Source: Thermoanaerobacter ethanolicus JW 200 (GTDB lineage: Bacteria > Bacillota > Thermoanaerobacteria > Thermoanaerobacterales > Thermoanaerobacteraceae). From it: a stretch of 64,000 nt of DNA. Both the position numbers and the translations under genes were made by a program. The notes under the pieces are model-generated. The model was not told where the DNA came from. It was given only the letters and a program-made list of their open reading frames with translations, and searched no databases. Below, piece by piece: positions 26,906 to 36,189 of this stretch; the first letter of the stretch is position 1, and every line of letters begins with the position of its first letter. The DNA is taken from the NCBI RefSeq assembly GCF_003722315.1, contig NZ_CP033580.1:124001-188000 (forward strand). Reading direction: 5' to 3'.

Positions 26906-28616
26906 ACATATTAGAAAAAATCTCTAACACTGCCTCCAGTTCATAAGTATTTACAACATCTTTTGCTTCAAGCCACCCCTTTCTTGCAATACCAATGCCA
27001 TACTTTACATCTTCCAACCCTTCTACACTGTGGGCATCCGGACATATGGCAAATTTTACACCTTTATCTTTTGCATATTTTATATATCTCCAGTCAAGGT
27101 CTAATCTATAGGGGCTGGCATTTATCTCAATTATTTTGCCGTATTCTTTTGCCGCGTCAATTACTTGATAGACGTCAATTTCATAGCTGTCTCTTGCCAG
27201 TAAAAGCCTTCCAGTCAAATGGCCTATTATCTTTGTGTATTTATTTTTAATGGCGTTTATCACTCTTTTTGTCATCTCTTCTTTAGTCATTCTAAAATGA
27301 GAATGTATAGAAGCTATAACCAAATCGAATCTTTTTAAAATTTCTTCGTCGTAGTCTAATGACCCATCCGGCAAAATATCCGATTCAATACCTTTAAATA
27401 TGACTATATCATCGTATTTTTTGTTTAACTCTTCTATTTCTTCCCACTGTTTTAATAGCATTTCCTCTGCCAATCCACCGGCATAAAAAGCAGATTTACT
27501 GTGGTCAGTAATTGCTATGTATTTATATCCTAGCTTTCTCGCTCTCTCTACCATATCAACAAGAGAATTTCTACCGTCGCTATAAGTAGTGTGTACATGA
27601 AATACGCCTTTTAAATCTTTTTCTTCTATCAAGGCAGGTATTTCTCCTCTTTCTGCCGCCTCAATTTCTCCCATGTTCTCTCTAAGCTCTGGAGGAATAT
27701 AAGACAAATTAAGTTTATTAAAAATTTCCTCTTCAGAGCTGCATTTAATAAGGACATCCCCTTTAAAAAGCCCGTATTCGTTCATTTTTATGCCCATCTC
27801 TTTTGCTCTATGCCTCATAGCTGTGTTGTGTTCTTTACTTCCTGTAAAATGGTGAAGAGCATAAGGGAATTCCTCATCTTTTACTACTCTTAAATCTGCA
27901 TTTATTCCTGAGTTTAGTGTTACGCTTGTCTTTGTATCCCCTTTTGCTATCACATCCCGTACCTCTTCATAGGAAGCAAACAAGTCCATAAGTTTTTCGG
28001 GATTATCAGAAGTAGCCAGTATGTCAATGTCTTTTACGATTTCCTTTTTGCGCATTAGACTTCCCGCAATCTCACATCTTATAGTAAGCCCTGTCCCTTC
28101 CAAATACTCTTTAAGCTTGACTGCTTCTTGATAGGCTTCAAAATATAGGTGCTGTCCTGTAAACTGCTTTATAAACTGTATTCCTTCAAAAATCTTCTTC
28201 TGTGTTTTTTCACCAAAACCAGGAAGGTCCACAAGCCTATTTTCAACACAGGCGTATTCTAATTCGCCAATTGTCGTAATCCCCAGTTTTTCATGCAATG
28301 TCTTTATCTTTTTAGGGCCTAATCCCGGGATTTTTAACATCTCTATGAGGCCCGGAGGCACTGATTCCTTTAATTTTTCGTAATACTCAAGCCTTCCTGT
28401 TGTTATAAGCTCTGTCAGCTTTTTATTTAACGCTTCTCCTATGCCTTTTACATCTTTTAACCTATCTTCTTTCACAAGGGTCTCTATATCTTCATCAAGA
28501 ACTTCTATAGTGCGAGCCGCATTGTAATAAGCCCTTGCCTTAAAGGGATTTTCTCCTTTCAACTCGAGTAAAAGCCCAATCTCATTCAATATATCCACAA
28601 CAGTTTTTTTATCCAT
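26904..28616 (-). CDS. polX: Family X DNA polymerase with C-terminal PHP domain
   Basis: Bacterial PolX of 570 residues: helix-hairpin-helix motifs (IPGLGPKKIKTLHEKL, DLPGFGEKTQKK), polymerase core with Asp pair in KDIDIL and TGSKEHNTAMRHRAK, then a PHP metal-dependent nuclease domain from about residue 335 (GVFHVHTTYSDGRNS, AITDHSK, SIHSHF, INASPYRLD, CPDAHS). It fills short gaps and trims 3' ends in base-excision repair. Full length for the family. A second copy lacking the PHP domain is at 9271-10181. Confidence 0.93.
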   Translation of the reverse strand: MDKKTVVDILNEIGLLLELKGENPFKARAYYNAARTIEVLDEDIETLVKEDRLKDVKGIGEALNKKLTELITTGRLEYYEKLKESVPPGLIEMLKIPGLGPKKIKTLHEKLGITTIGELEYACVENRLVDLPGFGEKTQKKIFEGIQFIKQFTGQHLYFEAYQEAVKLKEYLEGTGLTIRCEIAGSLMRKKEIVKDIDILATSDNPEKLMDLFASYEEVRDVIAKGDTKTSVTLNSGINADLRVVKDEEFPYALHHFTGSKEHNTAMRHRAKEMGIKMNEYGLFKGDVLIKCSSEEEIFNKLNLSYIPPELRENMGEIEAAERGEIPALIEEKDLKGVFHVHTTYSDGRNSLVDMVERARKLGYKYIAITDHSKSAFYAGGLAEEMLLKQWEEIEELNKKYDDIVIFKGIESDILPDGSLDYDEEILKRFDLVIASIHSHFRMTKEEMTKRVINAIKNKYTKIIGHLTGRLLLARDSYEIDVYQVIDAAKEYGKIIEINASPYRLDLDWRYIKYAKDKGVKFAICPDAHSVEGLEDVKYGIGIARKGWLEAKDVVNTYELEAVLEIFSNM

Positions 28617-28633
28617 AATTCACCACTTCTTTT

Positions 28634-29062
28634 TTAATTATTTATATATAACTCAATGGTCCTCAAAAATTCATAAACATCGTCAATTTTCTTTGTCAAA
28701 AAATTTCTTATATAACTCCACTTTATATCAAGATATTGATGGGCAAGGACATTTCTAAGTCTTGCTATTTCTGCTATGGATTTGGCAAGCTCTATATCTA
28801 TTACTTTTATTTCCCCTAATTTTAATATTATCTCTCTATAAGAATCGGGTATTTCAACATTTTCATTGGCAATCAAAATTTTTGAAATGTCAATAAGTGC
28901 ATTGGCTATATTTTCAATCATCCTTTCAACATTTCTTCTAACTATCCTATTGGCATTGTATTCTTGAAAGCTCAACTCTTTATGCGCTTTTAAATCTTCC
29001 AATTCAATTTGTATAAATTCAATCCTTTTTATCACATTAATTTTATCAGAATCTTTAAGCAT
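28634..29062 (-). CDS. hepT: HEPN-domain toxin (HepT-like, DUF86)
   Basis: A 142-residue all-helical HEPN protein with the RNase motif R-x4-H-x-Y (RNVLAHQY, about residue 113), typical of HepT toxins that cleave RNA. It overlaps the MNT nucleotidyltransferase gene by eight bases, the standard HEPN-MNT pair. I start it at ATG 29062, preceded by AAGGGAG; the frame is open further upstream but without a better site. In studied pairs MntA adds AMP to the Tyr of this motif to neutralise the toxin. Confidence 0.85.
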   Translation of the reverse strand: MLKDSDKINVIKRIEFIQIELEDLKAHKELSFQEYNANRIVRRNVERMIENIANALIDISKILIANENVEIPDSYREIILKLGEIKVIDIELAKSIAEIARLRNVLAHQYLDIKWSYIRNFLTKKIDDVYEFLRTIELYINN

Positions 29063-29444
29063 TTTTCTCCCTTCTTTCCTGTCTGTATCTATATATATCA
29101 AGAACAGTTTTTCTAAAATCTTCTGCCTCCATAGACACTTCAAGCATGTAGTTTATATAAAAATCATGGTCATTTATTATAATCTTTTTTCCTCTCAAAG
29201 CTTCCCAAGCAACAGTAGCATTGGCTATATTCAAAACAATAAGGTCAACATCCCTTTTAAGCAAATCCTCCAATTCATTCCATAAACCATAGACAAATTT
29301 CTCATCATATTCTTTAAGGTAAACTGCTATGTCAATGTCTGATTCCTTTGTAGCTTTTCCTTTGGCAACAGAGCCAAACAAAAAAGCCATAACTATATTC
29401 TCTTTATTTTTAAAAAACTCTTTTAAAGTTTCCAAATAATCCAT
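29055..29444 (-). CDS. mntA: Minimal nucleotidyltransferase antitoxin (MntA-like)
   Basis: A 129-residue protein of the pol-beta-like MNT family with the catalytic motif GS-x10-D-x-D (GSVAKGKATKESDID, about residues 24-38) and a third acidic residue in DLIVLN. It is the antitoxin partner of the overlapping HEPN gene. Its length and C-terminal Tyr-rich helix (FRKTVLDIYRYRQERRE) are usual. A GGTG-containing site lies upstream of the ATG. Confidence 0.85.
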   Translation of the reverse strand: MDYLETLKEFFKNKENIVMAFLFGSVAKGKATKESDIDIAVYLKEYDEKFVYGLWNELEDLLKRDVDLIVLNIANATVAWEALRGKKIIINDHDFYINYMLEVSMEAEDFRKTVLDIYRYRQERREKNA

Positions 29445-29540
29445 TCTATCACCTGCTCTTTATCTCCATTATACCATAAAAAAGTTAAAAAATAATGTCA
29501 CAATTGACAAAATTACTACCAATTGCACCATTGTAGATAG

Positions 29541-30008
29541 TTAAATCTTTACCCCCTCAAGACTTAATAAAAACTTTTTTATCTCAATCCCCCCTCCAAA
29601 GCCTGTCAAATTGCCATCCTTTCCTATAACTCTGTGACAAGGAATTATAATAGGAATAGGATTTTTATTAAGAGCCTGTCCTACCGCTCTTGCTGCCTTT
29701 GGCTTGCCAATCAATTTAGCAATTTCTCCATATGTTTTAACTTTCCCATAGGGAATTTTTGAAATTTCACGCCACACAGCTTTTTGAAAATCTGTACCTT
29801 GCAAATCCAACCGCACATCAAAATTTTTTAATTTCTTTTGAAAATATAGGTCAAGTTGACGTATACACTCTTCAATATAAAAATCGCTGCCTTCTTTAAA
29901 GCCTTCTAATGAAGATTTCTCATTTTCAAAGTCAATACGACATATGCCTTTACCCGAAGAAAATATTGTAAGCATGCCAATAGGCGATAAGAATTTTTTA
30001 TACAGCAC
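29541..30008 (-). CDS. ogt: Methylated-DNA--protein-cysteine methyltransferase
   Basis: A 155-residue suicide repair protein that removes alkyl groups from O6 of guanine. The acceptor Cys is in IPCHRVIGKDG (about residue 123); the DNA-binding helix-turn-helix contains YGEIAKLIGKPKAARAVGQAL. No Ada-type N-terminal domain. It stands alone, divergent from adhE, with AAGGAGATGAG upstream of its ATG. Confidence 0.93.
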   Translation of the reverse strand: MLYKKFLSPIGMLTIFSSGKGICRIDFENEKSSLEGFKEGSDFYIEECIRQLDLYFQKKLKNFDVRLDLQGTDFQKAVWREISKIPYGKVKTYGEIAKLIGKPKAARAVGQALNKNPIPIIIPCHRVIGKDGNLTGFGGGIEIKKFLLSLEGVKI

Positions 30009-30121
30009 CTTCTCATCTCCTTAAAAATTTAAAAACTGGTAATTTGATTATATCACAATATAATCTGCAAAAACATAATGTAAAATTTTTTGAGTAATCG
30101 TTTCATATCGATTTATCACTA

Positions 30122-30150
30122 TTGACATCATTTTAAACCTGTTTTATTAT
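30122..30150 (+). promoter_or_regulatory. SigA-type promoter of adhE
   Basis: TTGACA (30122-30127), 17-base spacer, TATTAT (30145-30150). The start site would be near 30157, leaving a leader of about 160 nt. Confidence 0.75.
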
Positions 30151-30165
30151 AAAAGTGTAAAGAGA

Positions 30166-30183
30166 TTGTTAAATGAATAACAA
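30166..30183 (+). promoter_or_regulatory. Rex operator of adhE
   Basis: TTGTTAAATGAATAACAA matches the Rex consensus TTGTTAA-N4-TTAACAA at 13 of 14 positions and sits about 10 bases after the predicted start site. A further half-site TTGTTAA is at 30204-30210. A 12-bp inverted repeat TAAAGAGATTGT (30158-30169)/ACAATCTCTTTA (30259-30270) brackets this leader. Confidence 0.7.
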
Positions 30184-30318
30184 TTAAAATATAGAGCAAA
30201 CTATTGTTAACTTCTAATTTTTATAGAAAAATACTTAAATTTTTCGAAGTACACTTTGACAATCTCTTTATTTAAATAAAATATTTTGTTAAATTATTAT
30301 CAATATGGAGGTGTTCTT

Positions 30319-32935
30319 ATGCCTAACTTATTACAAGAAAGAAGAGAAGTAAAAGAAAAAACAGAAGTGAAAGAAACGCTGGATGTTAAAAGACAAATAG
30401 ACCAATTAGTAGAAAAAGCACAAAGAGCACAAGAAAAATTCATGTCTTATACCCAAGAACAAATAGATAAAATAGTTAAAGCTATGGCTTTGGCTGGTAT
30501 TGAAAATCATGTGAGATTGGCAAAATTAGCCCATGAAGAAACAAAAATGGGTGTTTATGAAGACAAAATAACGAAAAATCTTTTTGCAGTAGAATATGTG
30601 TACAATTATATAAAAGACAAAAAGACTGTCGGCGTCCTTAGTGAAAACTTAGAAGAAAATTATATGGAAGTGGCAGAACCTGTAGGAGTTATAGCCGGCG
30701 TAACACCCGTTACAAACCCTACTTCTACAACAATGTTCAAAAGCTTAATCGCTATTAAAACAAGAAATCCAATAATTTTTAGCTTTCACCCAAAAGCATT
30801 AAAATGTAGTATAGAAACAGCAAAGACCATGTACGAGGCAGCATTAAAAGCTGGTGCACCAGAAGGATGCATAGGTTGGATTGAAACGCCTTCAATTGAA
30901 GCAACGCAACTTCTCATGACACATCCCGGCGTCTCCCTTATCCTCGCAACAGGCGGCGCTGGAATGGTAAAAGCCGCTTACAGCTCAGGAAAACCCGCCC
31001 TTGGCGTAGGTCCTGGCAATGTCCCCTGCTACATTGAAAAAACTGCAAATATTAAAAGAGCAGTCTCAGACCTAATACTTAGCAAAACTTTTGACAATGG
31101 CACAGTATGCGCATCAGAACAAGCTGTGATAATAGACGAAGAAATAGCAGATGAAGTGAAAAAATATGAAAGAATATGGTTGCTATTTTCTCAATAAAGA
31201 AGAGACTAAAATGCTAGAAGAATTCGCTATAGACAAAAACACCGGTTTAATGAATCCAGCAGTTGTAGGTCAACCGGCAACAAAAATTGCTGAAATGGCT
31301 GGATTTAAAGTACCTGAAAACACAAAAATACTTGTAGCTGAATATCCTGCTGTAGGACCAGAATATCCTCTCTCCAGAGAAAAGCTAAGTCCAATACTTG
31401 CTTTATACACAGTCAAAGATTACAACGAAGGCATAAAAAGATGTGAAGAAATGACAGAATTCGGCGGACTTGGTCACTCTGCAGTAATACATTCTGAAAA
31501 CCAACAAATTATTAATGAATTTGCAAAAAGAGTACGAGCAGGAAGAATTCTTGTAAACGCCCCTGCTTCTCAAGGAGCTATTGGAGATATTTATAACACG
31601 GCTATCCCATCTTTGACTTTGGGTTGCGGTACAATGGGTAGAAATTCAACAACAGATAATGTAAGTGTTTATAACCTTATAAACATAAAACGAGTTTTTA
31701 TAAGAAAAGAGAGAATGAAATGGTTCAGAGTTCCACCACAAATTTATTTTGAAAGAGGGTCATTACAATATCTGTCACAAGTAAAAGGCAAAAAAGCCTT
31801 TATTGTAACAGACCCTGTGATGGTTAAATTAGGTTTTGTAGATAAAGTAACGTATCAATTAGATAAGGCAAATATTAAATATGAAATATTCTCTGAAGTT
31901 GAACCAGATCCTTCAGTTGACACTGTAGAAAAAGGGGTAAAAATAATGAGAGGGTTTGAGCCTGACTTACTAATAGCTGTAGGTGGTGGTTCTGCAATAG
32001 ATGCAGCGAAGGGAATGTGGCTTTTCTACGAATACCCTGATACAAAATTCGAAGACTTAAGGTTAAAATTTATGGACATAAGAAAAAGAACTTATAGATT
32101 TCCTGAACTGGGGAAAAAAGCTTTATTTATCGCAATACCAACCACCAGCGGTACAGGTTCTGAAGTTACTGCCTTTGCAGTTATAACAGACAAAAAGAAA
32201 AATATAAAGTACCCTCTCACAGATTACGAATTAACACCAGATATCGCTATAATAGACCCTGACCTCACAATGACAATACCACCCTCTGTCACAGCAGACA
32301 CTGGTATGGACGCTTTAACCCATGCTATTGAAGCCTATGTATCTGTAATGGCATCAGACTATACAGACGCTCTCGCAGAAAAAGCTATAAAATTGATATT
32401 TGAATATCTACCTAAAGCATACAAAAACGGGCAAGATAAAGTCGCCCGCGAAAAGATGCACAATGCTTCATGCATAGCTGGAATGGCCTTCACAAATGCA
32501 TTTTTAGGAATAAACCATAGTATGGCTCATATACTTGGTGCTAAATTCCATCTTCCACACGGAAGAGCAAATGCAATACTTCTGCCCTATGTCATAGAAT
32601 ACAATGCTGAGTTACCTAAAAAATTTGCTTCATTCCCACAATATGAATATCCCAAAGCAGCCGAGAAATATGCAGAAATTGCAAAATTCTTGGGACTTCC
32701 TGCATCAACCATTGAAGAAGGAGTAAAAAGCCTCATTGAAGCAATAAAAAATCTTATGAAAGAGCTTAATCTTCCTTTGACACTTAAAGAAGCAGGCATA
32801 AATAAAGAAGAATTCGAAAAACAAATAATGGAAATGTCTGATATAGCCTTTAATGACCAGTGCACCGGTTCAAACCCAAGAATGCCATTGGTATCCGAAA
32901 TTGCAGAAATATATAGAAAAGCCTATGGAGAATAA
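30319..32935 (+). pseudogene. adhE: Bifunctional aldehyde/alcohol dehydrogenase, frameshifted
   Basis: AdhE reduces acetyl-CoA to acetaldehyde and then ethanol with NADH. The first frame (ATG 30319, after GGAGGTG) encodes the aldehyde dehydrogenase half with catalytic Cys264 in GTVCASEQ, but after Lys282 it shifts and stops at 31195-31197. The remainder continues in another frame from 31166: linker MKEYGCYFLNKEETKM, then the iron alcohol dehydrogenase half with GGGSAIDAAKGMW, DALTHAIEAY and the metal His residues of INHSMAHILGAKFHLPHGR, ending at 32935. Homologues read KKLMKEYGC here; the window has AAAAAATATG, which fits loss of two bases from a Leu codon. Repaired length would be 872 residues, normal for AdhE. 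Sequencing error or real mutation cannot be told apart. Confidence 0.88.
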
Positions 32936-32961
32936 GGGTAAATTTTTAGTTTACCCTTATT
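32931..32961. terminator. Bidirectional terminator between adhE and the NlpC/P60 gene
   Basis: Perfect 12-bp stem AATAAGGGTAAA (32931-32942)/TTTACCCTTATT (32950-32961) with a 7-base loop; it overlaps the stop codons of both convergent genes. Confidence 0.8.
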
Positions 32962-34240
32962 CTATTTCCAAAACAGAAGTGAATTTTTCTATAAAAGATA
33001 CTCCTGAAGTTGTCGGCAGAAAAGTAGAGGTTACCATAACTTCATTTACAGGAACAAATTCATATTTATCTTCCTTTTTCTCTCCATACCCATGAAAATT
33101 ATGTATTATATAAGGAATGCCTTTTTCTTTTCCAATGTAAATCATAGCATGCCCTGGCATATAGACTAATGCTCCTGGCTTTACACTGTCGAACACTTTT
33201 ATTCTTTCTTCATTTGACATTCCCTCAATAAATTTATAGGATTTGTCCGCTACTGCTTCTTGCTCATTAGCATTCCTAGGAAGCCTTATGCCAAAAGTTT
33301 TAAAAACATACATTATATAGCTTGAACAATCTCTTCCCCCAAAACTATCTCCCCACCCATACCTATCACCTAAAAGTTTAAAAGCTTGCTTTAGAATATT
33401 TTCTCTTGTATATGGAAGGTATCCTAAATTTATATCTTCTTTTTTGGAAATCAAAGAATACTTAAATTGAAGATTTCCATTACTATCTCTTACAGGTATT
33501 TTAATTACATAATTGCCTTCTACGGATTGATTGCCTATATGCCTTGGAACTTTGTTTGTTTCGAGAGGTATCTTAGTACCCATTGTAAATTCCAGTTTAG
33601 AAATGCTTATATCAAAAGGATTACTCCGAGTTTTTGTGTAGTTTCCTGTGACCACTAAAAATTTATAGGAATTTACATAATCAAATAACTCTTTTTTGTC
33701 CTTTGAAATTGCAATATCCTCTGCTTTAATCCATCCTCTGTAATTGTACATCTGTATAAAAAACCATTTTCTATCTTTACTTTTGTGTAAAATAACTAAA
33801 GGTTCAAAAGCTTGACATCCCGTCTCTTGAAACCTGTCAAATTCAATATCTCCCTGCTTGTCAAAAACAGCTTCCTCCGTGGGAAAACTTCTAATAGAAG
33901 TATTTCGAATTGCTATACCGTATTTTACTGGATTTACATCCTCAATTTTTTCTAAATTTGTATTTTCTATTACATCGTCATAAAAGTCTTCTTCTATGAG
34001 GTTGCCGTACCTATTGTACATAGACTTTTTGGGTATCTCATAACTTTTGATTAACTTAATAAGCTCATCTTTTTTTAAACTCTCTTTATATGTCTCAATG
34101 TCACATACCATACCTACTTTATTTATTATCTTTCTGTTAAAGTTTTCAATCTCTTGTGGTGTCATAATAACTTTGTCGGCATTGTCTATTTTCCTAATCC
34201 AATATTCTGGACTTAACATATCTTCAATAACCTCAAACAT
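32957..34240 (-). CDS. SH3-domain NlpC/P60 family peptidase
   Basis: A 427-residue protein with an N-terminal region (about 1-100) of unknown fold, bacterial SH3-like segments (about 110-190, SFPTEEAVFDKQGDIEFDR and GWIKAEDIAIS) and a C-terminal NlpC/P60 domain: the nucleophile Cys in GGRDCSSYIMYVF and the His in PGHAMIYIG. Such enzymes cut gamma-D-Glu-diamino acid links in peptidoglycan peptides. I see no signal peptide at the N-terminus, which starts MFEVIEDMLSPEYW, so export is uncertain. Possible role in muropeptide recycling. Confidence 0.85.
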   Translation of the reverse strand: MFEVIEDMLSPEYWIRKIDNADKVIMTPQEIENFNRKIINKVGMVCDIETYKESLKKDELIKLIKSYEIPKKSMYNRYGNLIEEDFYDDVIENTNLEKIEDVNPVKYGIAIRNTSIRSFPTEEAVFDKQGDIEFDRFQETGCQAFEPLVILHKSKDRKWFFIQMYNYRGWIKAEDIAISKDKKELFDYVNSYKFLVVTGNYTKTRSNPFDISISKLEFTMGTKIPLETNKVPRHIGNQSVEGNYVIKIPVRDSNGNLQFKYSLISKKEDINLGYLPYTRENILKQAFKLLGDRYGWGDSFGGRDCSSYIMYVFKTFGIRLPRNANEQEAVADKSYKFIEGMSNEERIKVFDSVKPGALVYMPGHAMIYIGKEKGIPYIIHNFHGYGEKKEDKYEFVPVNEVMVTSTFLPTTSGVSFIEKFTSVLEIE

Positions 34241-34369
34241 ACAAACTCTCCTCTCATATATGCAAATTTATACACGCCTATTATAGAAAAATTTTAAAAA
34301 AATGAAACTAAAAGCGAACTTTTTCGTCTATATTATAGAGATATGTTTTACAAAGGGGCGGTATACTAA

Positions 34370-34471
34370 ATGGAGAAAAAATTTTATTTAGCCATTTTTT
34401 TAATACTGAGTATATTATGTCTTCTTCTTGGGATAACAATATTTTTAACTGCTTTTCATCATGGCATCTAG
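34370..34471 (+). CDS. Small hydrophobic peptide of 33 residues
   Basis: A 33-codon ORF, starting MEKKFYLAIFL, forms one transmembrane helix with a positively charged N-terminus and the tail FHHGI. A GGGGCGG site precedes the ATG by eight bases, and a strong terminator follows at 34495. The isolated position, ribosome site and terminator support a real small gene; I know no family. Confidence 0.5.
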   Translation: MEKKFYLAIFLILSILCLLLGITIFLTAFHHGI

Positions 34472-34494
34472 ATTTTTAATACATAAAAGAAAGC

Positions 34495-34536
34495 GAGAAG
34501 GAGTGACAAAGTTTGTCAATCTCCTTCTCCTATTTT
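34495..34536 (+). terminator. Terminator after the small ORF
   Basis: GAGAAGGAG (34495-34503)/CTCCTTCTC (34521-34529) with an inner TGACAAA/TTTGTCA stem, followed by CTATTTTTT. It may serve both the small ORF and the convergent aldo-keto reductase gene. Confidence 0.8.
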
Positions 34537-34540
34537 TTCG

Positions 34541-35674
34541 TTATGCTCTTTCAAAATAATTTGCAACTTCTTTAAGGTAGTCAATTATTGTAAGATGTTG
34601 TGGACATACGCTCTCACAGGTACCACATTCAATGCAGGAACTCGCTTTTGCATCTCCCAAATCTTTATAAGCCTTACGGTTAGCCTCATAAATGTTATAC
34701 ATATGAGCTTCGTTGTAAAGTTCAAAGTTCCTTGGTATATTTACACCATTTGGACAAGGCATACAGTAGTTACACCCTGTACAGGCAATTGGTGAAAGCT
34801 CTTTGTATTTGTTTCTAACTTTACTCACAATCTCAAGTTCTTCTTTTGTTAAGGTATTTATTCCTGACCTTTTTGCGCTTTCAATATTTTCTTTTAGTTG
34901 CTCAAACGTGCTCATGCCACTTAACACAACCGAAACCTCCGGCTGATTCCATAACCATTGAAGTGCCCACTCTGCAGGGGTACGCTTAACCTTTGCAGTA
35001 TCCCAAATGTCTTGCACTGCTTTTGGAGGGTTGGCAAGCCTTCCTCCTCTTATAGGCTCCATTATTACAACACCTAAGCCTTTTGAAGCAGCATGTTTTA
35101 ATCCCTTCTCTCCAGCCTGCACATCTATGTCCATATAGTTGTACTGTATTTGACAGAAATCCCATTTGTCATAATAATCTACAATCTCTTGGAATACAGG
35201 ATACTCATCATGGAAGGAAAACCCTATGTATCTTATCTTCCCTTCTTGCTTTTTCTTTTCAGCCCAGCTTAAAGCATCAACTTTTTTCATGTTCTCCCAT
35301 TTATTTTTATCTAAAGCATGCAAAAGATAAAAATCTATGTGGTCTGTCTGAAGTTTCTTGAGCTGTTCATTTAAATATTTGTCCATATCTTCTTCCTCGT
35401 TAATTAGCCAGGTGGGAAGTTTCGTAGCAAGAAAAGTTTTTTCTCGGTAACCATCTTTTAAAGCTTTACCTGCAACTATTTCGCTGTTACCTCCATGATA
35501 CGGCCATGCTGTATCAATATAATTCACGCCATTGTCAATGGCATACCTTATCATCTTTATCGCTTCAGCCTCATCTATTTTGCTGTTATCATTATCAATT
35601 ACAGGAAGCCTCATTAAACCAAATCCTAATGCAGATACTGCTATATTTAGTTTGCCAAATTGTCTGTATTGCAT
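34541..35674 (-). CDS. Aldo-keto reductase with C-terminal 4Fe-4S domain
   Basis: A 377-residue oxidoreductase. Residues about 1-280 form the AKR barrel: the catalytic Tyr in YIDTAWPYHGGNSE, Lys in FLATKLP and His in YLLHALD. The C-terminal 90 residues bind iron-sulfur clusters through CTGCNYCMPCPNG and CIECGTCESVCPQ. Enzymes of this type occur widely in anaerobes; electron donor and substrate are not known, though ferredoxin coupling is plausible. Single gene with its own terminator. Confidence 0.9.
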   Translation of the reverse strand: MQYRQFGKLNIAVSALGFGLMRLPVIDNDNSKIDEAEAIKMIRYAIDNGVNYIDTAWPYHGGNSEIVAGKALKDGYREKTFLATKLPTWLINEEEDMDKYLNEQLKKLQTDHIDFYLLHALDKNKWENMKKVDALSWAEKKKQEGKIRYIGFSFHDEYPVFQEIVDYYDKWDFCQIQYNYMDIDVQAGEKGLKHAASKGLGVVIMEPIRGGRLANPPKAVQDIWDTAKVKRTPAEWALQWLWNQPEVSVVLSGMSTFEQLKENIESAKRSGINTLTKEELEIVSKVRNKYKELSPIACTGCNYCMPCPNGVNIPRNFELYNEAHMYNIYEANRKAYKDLGDAKASSCIECGTCESVCPQHLTIIDYLKEVANYFERA

Positions 35675-35752
35675 CTCATCCTCTCCCCTTTGTAAATATG
35701 TTTTAAGTTAATTATAACATAGCGAATTGCATAAACAAAAATCTCTTTAATA

Positions 35753-35781
35753 TTGACATTTAGAAAATATTAGTGTATTAT
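35753..35781 (+). promoter_or_regulatory. Promoter of the gntR-ABC operon
   Basis: TTGACA (35753-35758), 17 bases, TATTAT (35776-35781). The start site falls in TAGTTCACTAGTACA (35787-35801), a partly symmetric sequence that may be the operator of the GntR protein. Confidence 0.7.
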
Positions 35782-35817
35782 ATAATTAGTTCACTAGTAC
35801 AATATGGAGGTGTTGTA

Positions 35818-36189
35818 TTGAAAATTGAGTTTGATGAAAAAATACCCATTTACCTTCAAATAATGAAGGCAATAAAACAAGAGATAGCTACAGCAAATTT
35901 AAAAGCAGGTGATAAATTGCCTTCTGTCAGAGAAATGGCAGAAATTTTAAAAGTAAATCCCAATACTGTCCAAAGAGCATATCAGGAACTTGAAAGAGAA
36001 CAAATCACCTATACACAAAGAGGAATGGGAACCTTTATTACAAACGATGTACAAAAACTAAAATCATTAAAAAAAGAAATGGCAATGGAATTAGTCACAT
36101 CCTTTGTAAATGAAATCAAAAATTTAGGTTTTAACATGGATGAAATAATAGAAATTGTAAAAGAATCCTTAGAAAGGGAGGTTAAGTAA
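35818..36189 (+). CDS. GntR-family regulator, YtrA subfamily
   Basis: A 123-residue regulator: an N-terminal winged helix (IPIYLQIMKAIKQEIATANL, then LPSVREMAEILKVNPNTVQRAYQELE) and a short C-terminal dimerisation helix pair, as in YtrA. The start is TTG at 35818, six bases after GGAGGT; the frame extends upstream but past the promoter. It controls the downstream ABC genes in one operon and probably itself. Confidence 0.88.
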   Translation: MKIEFDEKIPIYLQIMKAIKQEIATANLKAGDKLPSVREMAEILKVNPNTVQRAYQELEREQITYTQRGMGTFITNDVQKLKSLKKEMAMELVTSFVNEIKNLGFNMDEIIEIVKESLEREVK

